From Vermamoeba vermiformis (Eukaryota > Tubulinea > Echinamoebida), in contig JBEWZL010000163.1 of the NCBI GenBank assembly GCA_045837725.1, positions 310,001-374,000 of the forward strand: a stretch of DNA of 64,000 nucleotides, in the 5' to 3' direction. Under the pieces are notes generated by a model that worked only from the letters and a program-made list of their open reading frames with translations, made no database searches and was not told the DNA's origin. The translations under genes and the position numbers were made by a program. Below, piece after piece: positions 23,701 to 35,386 of the stretch; the stretch's first letter is position 1, and the number at the start of each line of letters is the position of its first letter.

Positions 23701-24769
23701 CGTCGAATTCTTGATGCTCTTCATCGCTATCCTCGTCACTATTGCTATTTCCATCGCGAGGAATCTCTTGGGGCCGTTCACTGTCGCTGTCGTATTCAAG
23801 CAACTCCTCCCAATCAAAAGTAGTCTTATCCGTAGGCACTATCTTCTTATTTGTCTTGACTTTATATGCACCGCCTCCAGAAGTAATACCGGCAAGCAAG
23901 TCTATCATTAATAATTAATTTTAAATTTTTTGGTTCGATCTGATTTTGTTATTTTCTTACCATCAAGTCCATCACCGATCTTTCGACCCTTTTTAAGCCC
24001 TAATTTCTTTTCCAACATTCTAAGATCACGTTCATCTTCTTCAGCACGAGTTCTATCGTAGAGTTTGACCAGATCTGACGTGTCTTCTTCTTCGCTAGGT
24101 TCTTCAGACTCAGGCTCGTTCTTATTCAATGATTTTATGAACTTATTTTCTTCTTTAAGCTTTTGCTCTAATTTTTGTTTCTTATTAAGCTGAACGGGCG
24201 GATCTCGTTCAAATTCTCGTTCTTCTGGTTCAGCAGCGAATCTGACCTTCTTCTTTGGCGGTTCTTCAATTGAATCAGCTTCATCGATATCCGAGTCAAT
24301 CTCTTCGTCGTCATCGCGCTTTCGTTTATTGCCAACTTGCGCATCTGAAGAAGTTGCAACAAACTTTCCCATCTGGATCGCGATGCGAAAAATCAGTTTC
24401 GATCAATCTTGATATAAATATTGTTTAATAATTTAATAAAATATAATAGCGCTTAATATCGCTCAAAAAACTGGCTTGATGTCATGATCAGATCGCCAAT
24501 AAAAATTATCAACGTTTTCTTACCTTGCGTAAATGGTGCTGTTGTTTCTTAATTTTTTTCTCTTTTTTGGCCATTTTTCTCTTGGCTTTACGTGTCATTT
24601 GGCCCTTATTTAAGCCAACAAAATTAAATCTGTTTCCAAGCTCAGCATCTTCTTCGGCTTCTTGCTGTCTCTTCTGTGCAACCTCTTCTACGAAGTTAGA
24701 GGGCAATCTAAGTGACTTGAGCACCTTATCAGAGACTCCTTGAGCCTTTTTATTAACGTATGACGACAT
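20777..24769 (-). CDS. NOM1: NOM1/Sgd1 nucleolar MIF4G-MA3 protein
   Basis: A nucleolar ribosome-biogenesis factor of the small-subunit pathway. The first exon (24769 to about 24524) gives KALKRLKL-like VLKSLRLPSNFVEEVA and a basic patch (KAKRKMAKKEKKIKKQQHHL). It splices in frame onto the exon starting MGKFVATSSD, so the ATG at 24372 is internal rather than a separate gene start. A very acidic tract follows (about 23363-23760). Next comes the diagnostic STMKYIPPHLRRA and the MIF4G repeats (LNYSALVASLHCLIGIEVG, GGHFIDKLAKRFNQFYKEKN, LCKNLLIIFIHLYNF). The MA3 part is DVRRAIFCIVMGSEDYLDAF, EKLVRLGLKNKQEREIV and EKKFNPFYAHLAMKLCSYSH. The tail is basic (RKREERASKVAKMAKKAM). At least twelve exons. 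Alternating GAA/GAT/GAC codons in the acidic tract create long spurious ORFs on the opposite strand. Confidence 0.92.
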
Positions 24770-24894
24770 CCGTTGATTTCTGTGCGATCCAAAAAAATAA
24801 ATGGCAAAAACCTCGCAAAACAAATTAAATTTGTTGCACAAAGGAAGACCAAGGCTGTATATATTTATCAATTAATTATCGGACCTAATCCCCA

Positions 24895-26835
24895 ATGAAC
24901 AAGTGGGTTAAAAGATTGCTAATCCGGCCGTTGATCCGGATGTTGATTATGTTTGGCGCAATCACATTTATGATCATTGTATCTATTTATGTGCGCGACC
25001 ATACAGGCTCTTATACATATTTCGAAGACCAAGACTTCAATTACGGCCCTTACAAGATCTCGATCCCACCTTACAACCGCACATTTAAATACAATATTTT
25101 ATTAAACGGCCATAGTCACACTAATAAGAATGGCAAAGTTAGTAAGTACAATATTGGCATTAATAAAACAATAATAAATAAAATTAATTATTTTACGGAG
25201 GATCGAAGAAAAATTTTCATTTTCAATACAATATTTGTTATTATTAATCTCGATATTAATAATGACCTTAATTTTACTAGATCATGACGATGGATTTTTG
25301 TCGGCAGAAGATAACCTAAAATGGCACATTGCTCACGGCTTCAACGCGACAATTATAACAGGGCACAATACTCTCGATTCAGGCACGTACATCTATATTA
25401 ATAATTTCCTATTCTTTTTTGAATCCACTTAATTCATTGAAATTTTCCTTTTTGCTAACATGACTCATACGAACAGCGCTTGCTGCACGAGAAATTGCCC
25501 GCGAAAAATACAACGACACTATAAAGGTATGTATAAGCTCATTTTATAACCATTTGTATGACTTTTGAAATTTTTTGAACCGAGATCTTCACGTGGAAAA
25601 TTAACTCAGCTTACTGTGATTAATATGTTACTTATGCTAACTATTATGATGTTACTAGGTTATATTGGGCATGGAATGGACTTCGTGTCGCTTGCACATG
25701 AACTTGATTGGCATCAGCGAGCCAGTGAAACTTATCGCAGATCCGACAGACGACGACATCAAGCAAATCATCGCAGATGTGCACAAACAAGGAGGGCTTG
25801 TCGTTGTCAATCACAGACCGTGGAGTCTTAATGCTTTGACGCATGTGCCTACTCGCGAGGACTTCTACAAGTACGTGTCGCACTCAGATCCGCATTAACG
25901 AAATTTCCATTGATTAACTTTATTACGAGTAGATGGGGCGTTGATTATATGGAAGTTGCTTCGGGTGATTATTTGGACTTGCAGACTTTGTTCTTCGTGC
26001 AAGACCACGATTTGGGCCAAATCACTGGTAGGTCACCAAAATACGTTCATTTATGATAATTTTTACACTTTTTTCGAACATTTTTTAATTGCACACGTCA
26101 CACTTTCGAGTGTCAGTGTGGCCTAGATAGTCTTTATATCAATGACACGTGTCAAATGCGAATATGAGACTGACACGAGCTATTTGATGTAGGAGTTGAC
26201 ATGCACACGCCCTCACCAGTGTGGTGCTACTCCGTGCTAAATGCTGAAGAATTCACTGAAGAAGCGATCTGGACCGAGATCAAAGCCAAGCGAACTTCAT
26301 TCATTTACGACGCGTATCCTGCTTACGGGTACGTCAAATCACCTTATCAGCTGAACATACTATTTGTACTCGGCGTCCTAACTGTGTTATTATAGTCAAG
26401 AACGATGGTTGCAATCATCCACCAATGACTGGGTCCAGCCTTTCGTGTGGTTCGGAAACATGATCCGAGACAAGTACGTCAAAAAAATTGTTCCGTTAGG
26501 CTTAATATGGTTACTAATATCTATTATTATATAGCTTCTTCTGGGAAAGACATGGTATTTGGAATTTCATCGATGGATTCTGCGGCGATGAAGGTGCTCG
26601 TGGCGTACGTTGGGACCTGATCTGGATCACGTTCTTTTGGGTCATGTTCTTCTTTGTCATGTTCGAGATTGTTGTGCGCGGTATTATTGGATTCCTTATT
26701 ATCAAGTTATTATGTCAGCGTGCTATTTGCAAATCGAAGAAAAACAACAGCAAGAAGCGCAAGACGTACTTCGGGTTGGATCAAGAAGACGAAGAATTCG
26801 ACGAATTTATTAGCAGAGATCATAGCAAATTTTAA
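24895..26835 (+). CDS. Membrane-anchored PHP-domain (polymerase/histidinol phosphatase-like) protein
   Basis: Eight or so exons join in frame. An N-terminal signal anchor (LIRMLIMFGAITFMIIVSIYV) precedes a PHP domain with metal-ligand motifs LNGHSHTN, HDDGFLSAEDNLKWHIAHGF and ATIITGHNTLDS. ILGMEWTSCRLHMNLIG and GGLVVVNHRPWSLNALTHVP follow, which fit the later His/Glu ligands. VDYMEVASGDYLD and HTPSPVWCYSVLNAEEFTEEAIW complete the fold. A second hydrophobic segment (LIWITFFWVMFFFVMFEIVV, then GIIGFLIIKLL) and a basic/acidic cytosolic tail close the protein, which therefore has two membrane anchors flanking a luminal or extracellular phosphoesterase-like domain. The substrate is unknown. The first join (NGKV to NHDDGF) uses a GTAAGT donor at about 25143. 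It runs divergently from NOM1 with about 125 bp between the start codons. Confidence 0.82.
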
Positions 26836-26938
26836 TATGCCAAGACATTTAATGTATAGTTTGTTTTAAATAGACTTTAGAGAAAATAATTGGAATCCAA
26901 ACTTTTCTTTGCAGATCCGTTCAGTTTTTCGCTGCGAA

Positions 26939-27880
26939 ATGAAATTCGTGCGTAAACCTTTTTTGTTTTTGTTTTTTAACAATTATTACACCGAATACCA
27001 CAAATCAACACAAATGACTTTTTTAAAGCGATTATCACTGGAAAATCTTGAGTTTAAGGAATATCAAAAGGATCTACAAAAACAGCTGATCGACAACTGC
27101 AGCTACATTAAGGATGCAAAATACAGAGTATGCTCGTCGGTGGAGTCGTTGAAAAAGATGTATGGCCATAATCTGAATATGGAAATCTTGCTCATTCATT
27201 ACTCGAATCTGTTCGAAAAAGTTAATCCACCAACGGATTTAAAAACAACCAGAAAAATCGTCAAAGAAGCTAAAACCATTTCACACGTGTTGACCTGCGT
27301 AAAGCATATATTTAATGACGACATTCCGACGCAAACACGACTAGTAATGCAGCACTTTGTGGCATTGAGAACGATCCTGGGTTACGAAGGAGATCTGAGC
27401 GAGGAATTGATAAAATTGGCTCACAGAGTGCTGATGAAGGGTATTAAAGATGATGAAGGTCTTGACGTTAATGAAGGGCATTATAGAACGGAATATGTAG
27501 CAGCCAAGCACCATCTTTTTATTAGTCCAGAATATGTTCCAGAAAGCATGACGAAACTGGTGAACGACTTCAACGAAGCTGCAAAAGACGAATCTATCGA
27601 TCCATGCTTACTTGCGGGTTGGTTAATGATGCAATTCTTGCAGATCCATCCGTTTAACGATGGCAATGGTCGGATGTCGAGAATTCTCTTTCAATTCGCA
27701 TTAAAAAAACGTAGAATGGCTGTAATCGTACCTTTGGTCACCCCAAATAACGTCAGCATCTTCAAAGACTGTTTGAAGCATAATCAAAGGCACCAGGAGA
27801 TTGCAAAGAGATACAGCACTGTTTGGGCTTATTCTGCTGGATGCGTTGCCGATGCTTTCCGATCTTTTCTTAAGGAATAA
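26939..27880 (+). CDS. Intronless Fic-domain protein
   Basis: A single uninterrupted exon with the canonical Fic active-site loop HPFNDGNGRMSR at about 27646-27681, in which the His is catalytic and the DGNGR part binds phosphates. Fic enzymes transfer AMP or other phosphate-containing groups to protein hydroxyls. Upstream, GHYRTEYVAAKHHLFISPEY is the usual Fic flap-region pattern, and LLAGWLMMQFLQIHPFNDGN is the helix-loop core. LRTILGYEGDLSEELIKL resembles the inhibitory-helix region but does not exactly fit the S/T-x-x-x-E-G pattern (Thr lies one residue too far). The N-terminus is all-helical with no recognised domain. Two ATGs are possible: 26939, with a hydrophobic/basic leader (KFVRKPFLFLFFNN), and 27014. 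All well-supported neighbours have introns, so lack of introns is notable. Confidence 0.88.
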   Translation: MKFVRKPFLFLFFNNYYTEYHKSTQMTFLKRLSLENLEFKEYQKDLQKQLIDNCSYIKDAKYRVCSSVESLKKMYGHNLNMEILLIHYSNLFEKVNPPTDLKTTRKIVKEAKTISHVLTCVKHIFNDDIPTQTRLVMQHFVALRTILGYEGDLSEELIKLAHRVLMKGIKDDEGLDVNEGHYRTEYVAAKHHLFISPEYVPESMTKLVNDFNEAAKDESIDPCLLAGWLMMQFLQIHPFNDGNGRMSRILFQFALKKRRMAVIVPLVTPNNVSIFKDCLKHNQRHQEIAKRYSTVWAYSAGCVADAFRSFLKE

Positions 27881-28054
27881 ATAGCTCGACTATTATTACT
27901 CAATACTCACACTCCTGGAGCAAGGCATTATTTTTAAAGTTTTTATTCGTTTTTGTACAAGACAATATTACATTTTTAATAGATTTGGAGTTAATTCAAA
28001 ATAAATAGTGGCGATTAATAATACTGCTATTAATTGACATGTCCACGAGGGTTT

Positions 28055-31000
28055 TTAGACGACGGTATCAATGTCAGCTGAGTTCTCGTCGTCCTTAAGC
28101 AATCTGTGATCGCGTCTCTTCTTAGCAGGTCTCTCGTGAGCTTCCATAGGAACAGGAATCATACGGAACAAGAAACCTATTCAAAAAGAATTAGATTCGG
28201 ATCGGGATCTTGCATCAGCCAGAAAAAATCTAGACTTTATCGACTTGACGTATTCATATGTTGAGTAACTTACCTAAAGGAATAGACAAAGCACCAATGC
28301 AGATTGAAGCGATCCACAAGTCCCAGTCCATGTTCTTGGTCGAGAAGACGATGTCACCAAAGGCGGTGATAATGACTTGCACGACAACAATGACGAGGAA
28401 CAAAATGACGAAGATCTTGTTCTCAAAGATGCCTTGGAAGATGTTGGGCTCTATAATAACAATAGGGTTAATTATCCAGTCCGAAAACTTGTCGTCAAGA
28501 TCGTGATCCAAAACTTACCATCATTAACACGTCGAGCGTTGATAATGTTGAAGACTTGCAAGAAGATGAAAGTAGTGAACAACATGGTGTAGTGCATGTT
28601 GGGGTTAGGGTTGTGAACACCGTACTCGCCACGGTCCTTGAAGCCCCAGATGGCGTCACCAGCGTACAAGATCACCAACAAAATGGCAATCTAATGCATT
28701 ATCATTAGCACTTTATGGATATATTGAGGTGTTTTTTTTACGTACCTGCCAGATACCTTGAGTAAGGATGTTACGGATCATGATCCAAGACAACAAACGG
28801 GAGTGACGACTAAATAAGCAAAGGTTACTATCTATATATACAAAATGATATTAGTAATACATACCCATAAGGCTTGCGGTCCAACAACTCTTCAGTGGGT
28901 TTCTCAGTACACAAGGCCAAAGAGGCGATGGTGTCCATGACCATGTTAACCCACAAGAGCTGAATAGCCTTGAGAGGAGTGCCGTAGTTAGTGGATGCGG
29001 AGATGACGCAGACACCGAGAGCAGCAAAGTTGACAGTCAATTGGAACTGCAAGAACTTTCTGATGTTGTCGTACACGCAACGACCCCACAAGACAGCCCT
29101 GACAATAGACACGAAGTTGTCGTCCAAAATGATAATGTCAGAGGCTTGTTTAGCGACAGCAGTGCCAGAGAGACCCATGGCAAGACCGACATCGGCTTCT
29201 TTGAGGGCCAAAGCGTCGTTAGTACCGTCACCAGTCATGGCCACGACTTCACCGTTCATTCTCAATCTACGGACGAAGATTAGACCATGTTTGGTATCAT
29301 AAGTATGTATAGCTTAATAATATGTAATTCATACGAATTAGCGTCCTCCTCACACTTCTGACGAAGTGCATTAGGAACGAGGAATTCAATTTTAATCACG
29401 CGAAAAGTTGTCCGATCTGAAGTCACGAAGTAGCTTGCTTACCTCTTAACGAGCTTGTACTTGTCTTGAGGACGAGAACGAGCCAAGACTTGCAATCTGG
29501 GCAAGATGTCGTCGACTTGTTCGTCAGTCAAGGCACCGAAAGCGGGACCTTCCATAGCAATACCACCAGGAGTCAAAATACCGCAGTCTTCAGCGATCTT
29601 CTTGGCAGTCAAGATGTTGTCACCAGTAATCATGCGCACGAAGATACCAGCACGCTTGCAATCGCGGATGGATTGAACGACAGGAGCACGCAAAGGATCT
29701 TCAATACCGACAATGCCCAAGAGGGTGAGGCCGCTCTCGGCGTTCTCGGCGGGCTCGCTCTTCCAGTCATGCTCTTTGTGGCTAAAGGTACGAGTAGCAA
29801 TGCAAAGAGTACGAAGAGCCTTGCCAGCCATGTACTCAATGAAGTCGTTGTATTCGGCGGCCTTCTCGGGAGTAAGTTCTTTCAACTCGCCCTTGGCGTC
29901 GACGTAAGTGGTGCAGCGACCCAAGACGATCTCAGAGGCACCCTTAGTGTGGATTCTGTAGGCGGTTCTGCCTTCAGGATCGGCCTTGGGCAACTTGATG
30001 ACGGTAGACATACGCTTACGAGCAGAAGAGAAGTCATAGCTGCAGGATATTAGTCGCTTGCCGAGGCACGAGATTGGCTACAAGTACTTACATAACCTTG
30101 ATCTTATACTCTTCACGGATAGCCTTGTAGTCATAACCCATACGCTTGGTGCACAAGACAAGAGCGCACTCAGTCTTGTTACCAATGAACTCGATGGGCT
30201 TGCCTTCTTCTTCGTTGACGTGAGCCTTGGAGTTGACACTGACAGACTCGAAGAACAAGTTCTTGGCGACGTCGTTGAGGTTGGCGATGGGCACAGAGTT
30301 GAAGCGCACATCACCGATGACACCCTCGACGACAGTCATTCTGTTCTCGGTCAAAGTACCAGTCTTGTCTGAGCAAATGTTGGTAGCACCACCCATAGTC
30401 TCGCAGGCTTCCAAGTGACGAACCAAGTTGTTATCAGTCAACATCTGCTTCATGGAGTAGCTGAATCATGACATTAATATCACCGTGCTAGCAGTCAATA
30501 TTAACTTTCACTTACGCCAAACTGATAGTGACGGCAAGAGGCAAACCTTCAGGGACAGCGACGACGAAAATGGTAACTGCGATAAGAGTTAGACTGGGCT
30601 GAAGTGGAGACATTGCAAAGGTGAGTTTGACTTACCGGCAACAATGAAGAACTCGACAATACGAGTGCCCTTAGAAGGTTCCCACTGGTGACCAGCGACT
30701 TCATCAACACCCCACCAGATCATCAACACGACGAACACGACGACGGCGCAAACGACACCGACTTTACCGACGAGCAAAGCGACCTTCTCGAGCTTCTCTT
30801 GCAAAGGAGTTTGAGGTTGTTCAGTGGTCAATTCTTCCATGGTTCTACCCCACTCTGTTAAGCGCAAATTGATTAGGAACTGATGCTAAGCAAGAGTTTA
30901 AAAGACAATCATACCAGAGTTAGATCCGACACGCATAGCCAACATACGACCAGAACCTTCGGCAATGTTGCTGCCAGAAGTCAAGAACGGGTCTTTGTGG

Positions 31001-32406
31001 CTCTTCAAGATGGTATCAGATTCACCAGTCATGTTGGACTCGTCGACAGTCATGTTGAAACCGTCAATGTACAAGCCATCAACAACAATGCTGTCACCCT
31101 GTATATTTGATACGTCAGTATTTTGTAATTTTATAGGTAAGCAAGTATTTGGTGTAGGGTTTAAAGAAAAGGAGATCCAAAAAAGTTGGCGCGAGGATCA
31201 ATTTTAAAAATTCTAAAAATTCCAGGCGTACCTGTTCAAGCACGATAATGTCTCCAACAGTGAGTTGATCGACGAGGATTTCTCGTTCCTTGCCTCCACG
31301 AAGAACCTTGGCTCTTTCGTCCTTTCGGCTCTCGTTCAGCTCGCGGAACTGTCTATCTTTCTTGTAGTTGTTAATTGACTAAAAATATAATTAAATTAGT
31401 ACGCCATCGAAGTGGTTATTACAATGAATATATTGAGAATAAGAAAGGATCTTACCGAGACTAAACCAATAACAATGACTACGACAATAATTGCAAGACC
31501 GTCGACCCATTGTGGTCCAGTATCATCAGCAAGGGCTGCGACGGGAATAACTTTTTGATCCAGCAAGATACCAAGAATAAGAGAGACCAAGGCGGCGATA
31601 ATCAAAACGACCATAATAAGTTCCTTGATCGCCTCCCAAAAAAGCTCGAAGAAGCCAGCTGGAGGGGGTGTACGAAAGACGTTCTTGCCATAGCTGTTAA
31701 TTAGGTCAAGGAATATAAGCAAAAGGAGTGAAAAGATATTTTATGCAAGATTCGATAAAATGCAACCCGTCATGAAAAATTAAGAATTATCGATCCTATC
31801 AGTACGCAGCAGTTTTAAAACGAGGCCTATTAAACAATTTCATTTCGTGAAGATTGAGCCGTTAGCCCACTGTCTCACTTTTGAAATTGCTACCACATAA
31901 ATACAGCAAATAATTTGCGACTTTATACAGCACGCAAATGTATGTGTACTAAAGGATCGATAAGGCGCAGAGTGAATTGCGGGAGCGTAAAATCAGTATG
32001 AAGAAATCTAGATGTAGTGTGAATTCTAACTGCCGTAAATAAGACAGAAACAATAAATAAAAAATATAATGAATTGCACTAAGTTATATGCGAATAGATT
32101 TGGCAGATTAGAAGTCTAATCAAAATAGTTAAAGCTCGTTGATCGCTGGTCATGCGAATTAAAATAGGTTGTAAAAGGATACTATGCGTAACGCTTCTCG
32201 AAGCCATTGTTTTCTTCTTCTGCTGACAAGCCCTCCTTGAGATTTGTTCGCAAAGCCACGGCAATTGTTTCAAGTCCACCAAGATCTTGTATTTTCTGAG
32301 CGACATTGCCGTTCATCAAGGTGTTAATGGCATTGACAGGCAATGGCCATTCGCTCTCCATATTGAGCTCATTTAATTCAACTTCGTTTAGCACTTGGTG
32401 CGTCAT
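28055..32406 (-). CDS. PMCA: P2B-type plasma-membrane Ca2+-ATPase (PMCA)
   Basis: ATP-driven Ca2+ export pump of plasma membrane or vacuole. Some fourteen exons run from ATG at 32406 to TAA at 28055. P2B features: [20 protein letters not shown] before TM1, the MTGES actuator motif, the PEGL motif in [35 protein letters not shown] with the phosphorylated Asp, the nucleotide-binding [69 protein letters not shown], and [17 protein letters not shown]. The C-terminal tail after the last membrane segment is only about 35-40 residues ([20 protein letters not shown]...), much shorter than the autoinhibitory tail of animal PMCAs. Intron 1 is long, about 31696-32182. Codon usage is strongly C-ending, suggesting high expression. 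Confidence 0.96.
31696..32182 (-). other. Long first intron of the PMCA gene
   Basis: The N-terminal exon ends at CGCATA and the next exon begins CTATGGCAAG, giving the continuous reading EKRYAYYGKNVF. The ~487-nt gap between them is several times longer than the gene's other introns and contains no coding ORF. A 5' regulatory role is possible but not shown. Confidence 0.6.
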
Positions 32407-32716
32407 GGTTGAATAGATTAGCTTGGGCAAGTAGATTGGTCTTATTATTTGGTCAAGCAAATGCCAAATATGTTAATCCAAATAAATAAAAAGCCCAGTT
32501 GCTGTCTGCACGTAAAAAATAAGTTCGATAATAAAAGATTTAGCGCGAGACAATCATGGCGCGTGCACGAAAAAACGAAAAAACGAAAAAACGAAAGAGC
32601 GCACAAAACAGCACGTGCTCAACAATTTAGTGGCCGTTGTTGGACAGCACGGTAAACACAACGCGACAGCAGCGATAAACTCACAGCAAGAATTCTACAC
32701 CGAAAGCTCCGGGGTT
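32407..32716. other. Intergenic region with short A-rich tandem repeat
   Basis: Lies between the PMCA 5' end and the NUDCD2-like stop. At about 32569-32596 a CGAAAAAA unit is repeated three to four times, followed by CACGTG-type sequence near 32610. It probably includes the PMCA promoter (minus strand). No ORF. Confidence 0.45.
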
Positions 32717-33469
32717 TTATTTTTTAACGTTAAAGTTCATAAAATTAGCTGGATCCGCTGGTAGTTGCCCTGTAAACTCTGCGCCACTAAAGTCAAACCC
32801 TGGATTCTCATTTTGAAACTTCTCTAGCATCATTTTCTTGTTCATTTGCTCGAGTACGAGTGGATCAGCCTCTTCTTGGCCCTTTACTAAGGACCGCCAA
32901 GACTCGTGTGCCTTTGCCTTTGTAAGTTGCAAACTCAAACTCTTTTTATCCTCTAGACAAACAATGAGTTCTAACAGCAGAGCGTCGTGCACGAATAATT
33001 GTAACTTACCAATTGTCCAAACTGTTTCTTTTGGTTGTACAAGCCCGAATAACTCGCCCTTTAATTAATATTAACTTAGTCAAAGGTAATACTTGCATAG
33101 TGTACGCATCTGAACCCTACCTCGACGATCGCAGGCTGACCTTTCAGTCCCACTTTTATATGGTTCGACTTTACTGTACAATCTATTTGTTTCGATGCAG
33201 TTCCTTCTGGTATTGGTATATTGACGTGCACTTCCTCTATTGTCTGTGTCCAAGTGAATTTTGACGTGGCTGCATCCACCGTACCTTTACAGACCGATTT
33301 AAAATTAATAACACCGCATATTTGGAATGGAAAATATACGATAGAAATTATAGCAGTATTCTCAGCACGACAGAAATTACTGTTGTCGTGTAAATTTGCA
33401 AAACTTCGTGATCGGAACGAAATCTCGACAAAACTTACTTACGTACCAGCTTTTTCCAACCAAGCCATT
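32717..33469 (-). CDS. NUDCD2: NUDCD2-like CS-domain protein
   Basis: Four exons, ATG at 33469, TAA at 32717, about 160 aa. After MAWLEKAGTVDAATS comes a CS (p23/NudC-like) beta-sandwich: FTWTQTIEEVHVNIPIPEGT, SKQIDCTVKSNHIKVGLKG, GELFGLVQPKETVWTIG, and LIVCLEDKKSLSLQLTKAK. The C-terminal signature WRSLVKGQEEADPLVLEQM, then EKFQNENPGFDFSGAEFTG is almost diagnostic of NUDCD2. This protein stabilises dynein regulators such as LIS1 as an Hsp90 co-chaperone in animals. It is head-to-head with ARPC1 across 177 bp, suggesting a shared promoter. Confidence 0.92.
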
Positions 33470-33646
33470 TAAAAATATTTATAAGCGTTGTTTCCTTCTC
33501 GTTTCGATGCGAAGTTCGGCTAACAGACTTCGCGTCGGGTTGAGAAGAAGATTTGACAGTCAAATTTCCTGCGAGATTTTTTTCGGTCAAAACCACAAGA
33601 TTTTTTTGGTCAAAGTACTATTCAAATTACTCACTCAAAACACACC

Positions 33647-35386
33647 ATGGCCGCACCTGAACTTAGCCGTTTGGCAGTTAGCATTACTGCTCACTCTTGG
33701 AATGCCGACAAGACCAGTACGATATCGGCAGATATTTTTGTTCATCTCGATGAGAAACAATATTTATTATTACCGGGCTTATTAATTAATATTATCGTTT
33801 TATAGGAGTTGCCCTTTGCCCCAATAACAACGAAATTCGTATTTATGCTAAGCAAGGCGCTGACTTCAACTTGGAACATGTTTTGACTGAGGTAAATCTG
33901 AGGAAAATCTTTTTCTTAAAGATACGAATGATTATGGCACGGAATCAAACAAACAACGAGGAATACAATGTGGAAATGCACGAACGAGATTGCACTGCCC
34001 AAATACACCTTTTAGAAATCTAATAATTATCGAAAAAGGGCTGCAATAATTTACGCGTTATTGCATACATGATTCATTATAATATTTTAATTGGTCTTAT
34101 ATGTGCCAAATTTGTTATAATTTTTATATTTTACGAGTATAGAAGATTAACGAGATTTTTTCTTCACATGCAGCACGATGCCGTAGTTACTTCCATCGAT
34201 TGGGCTCCTAAGACAAACAAGATCCTTTCTTGCTCTCAAGACAGAAACGCTTATGTCTGGAACTTCCAAAACGGTGTTTGGAAGCCAACCCTCGTAATCT
34301 TGCGAATCAACAGAGGTGCTACTCAATGCAAATGGAGTCCCAGAGAAGACAAGTTTGTTGTTGCTAGCGCTGAGAAGTTGGTCTCTGTCTGCTACTTCGA
34401 AAAGGACTCAGACTGGTGGGTCAGCAAGCACATCAAGAAACACGAATCCACCGTTTTGGATGTCGCTTGGCACCCGAACAACATTCTCTTGGCTACCGTC
34501 GGCAGCGATTCTAAGTGCAGAATTGTCTCCGCTTTCGTCAAGGGTATTGATAAGAAGTAAGTTTGCTTTTATTTTCCGAACCTACATCCAGTCGATCACG
34601 TTACTTACCCATTGAACCTTACAGGGAAGACGTCTCTGGCGGTACTGCCTTCGGTGACCGTTTGCCCTTCGGTACTCACTTGAAGGACTTCGACGCCAAC
34701 GGTTGGGTTCACACCGTCAAGTGGTCTCCTTCTGGCAACCAGTAAGTGCTCGAACACACGTTATTGTGGTAAATTAGGCATTTATTAACTATATTTCCTA
34801 CCCTAGACTCGCTTATGCTAGCCACGACTCTACTTTGAGCGTTGTTGAATGCAGCACTCAAGAGCACACCACTCAAGCTGTTCGTTACAGATACTTGCCC
34901 CTCGTCGACCTCTTGTGGGTCAATGAGAATTCTATCGTCGGTGTTGGTCACGATTGCAACCCCTTCTTGTTCCAAAAGCAGGGTGCTAACTGGTATGCTC
35001 TCACGTGATCCGTTCTCAAATTCTTGCGAGTGCATTCAGCTAATTTGATTGAAATCTGCAGGCAATTCGTTGCTGCTTTGGATCAAAAATCCCAAAAGGC
35101 TGGCCCTGGCTTGAGCACCAAGGAAATGTGGGTCGCCAAGACTGAACGTGCTGACGGTGGTCAAGATCGTGAGTTGGGCACCAAGCACCAAAACTGCGTC
35201 ACGTAAGTTGCACCACTGATTCAACTTAGCGTAATGTTGCGTATTAACCGTGCTTTATAGCTGCATCCGAGCTGTTGCTGGTGCTCCTAACGCTGTTACC
35301 TCCTTCTCCACCACCGGTTTGGACGGCAACATCATTGTTTGGCAGACTAAGGCCTTGGAGACTCAACTTGGCGTGAAGTTCTAAAT
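33647..35386 (+). CDS. ARPC1: Arp2/3 complex subunit 1 (ARPC1/p41)
   Basis: A WD40 beta-propeller subunit of the Arp2/3 actin-nucleating complex. Seven exons from ATG at 33647 to TAA at 35386, about 370 aa, the usual length. Blade motifs: [125 protein letters not shown], and the final [16 protein letters not shown]. The insert in the last blade region ([13 protein letters not shown]) is typical of ARPC1. Codons favour C/G endings as in highly expressed genes. Start context CACACCATGG is strong. Confidence 0.97.

Noticed and set aside
23363-23911. Plus-strand ORFs rich in Ile/Phe or Ser opposite the NOM1 acidic tract
   Set aside because: They arise from the GAA/GAT/GAC repeats of the minus-strand acidic segment.
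24372-24769. Separate small gene upstream of NOM1
   Set aside because: Its last codons run straight into a GTAAGA donor that splices in frame to the supposed NOM1 ATG, and its basic tail fits the NOM1 N-terminus, so it is exon 1.
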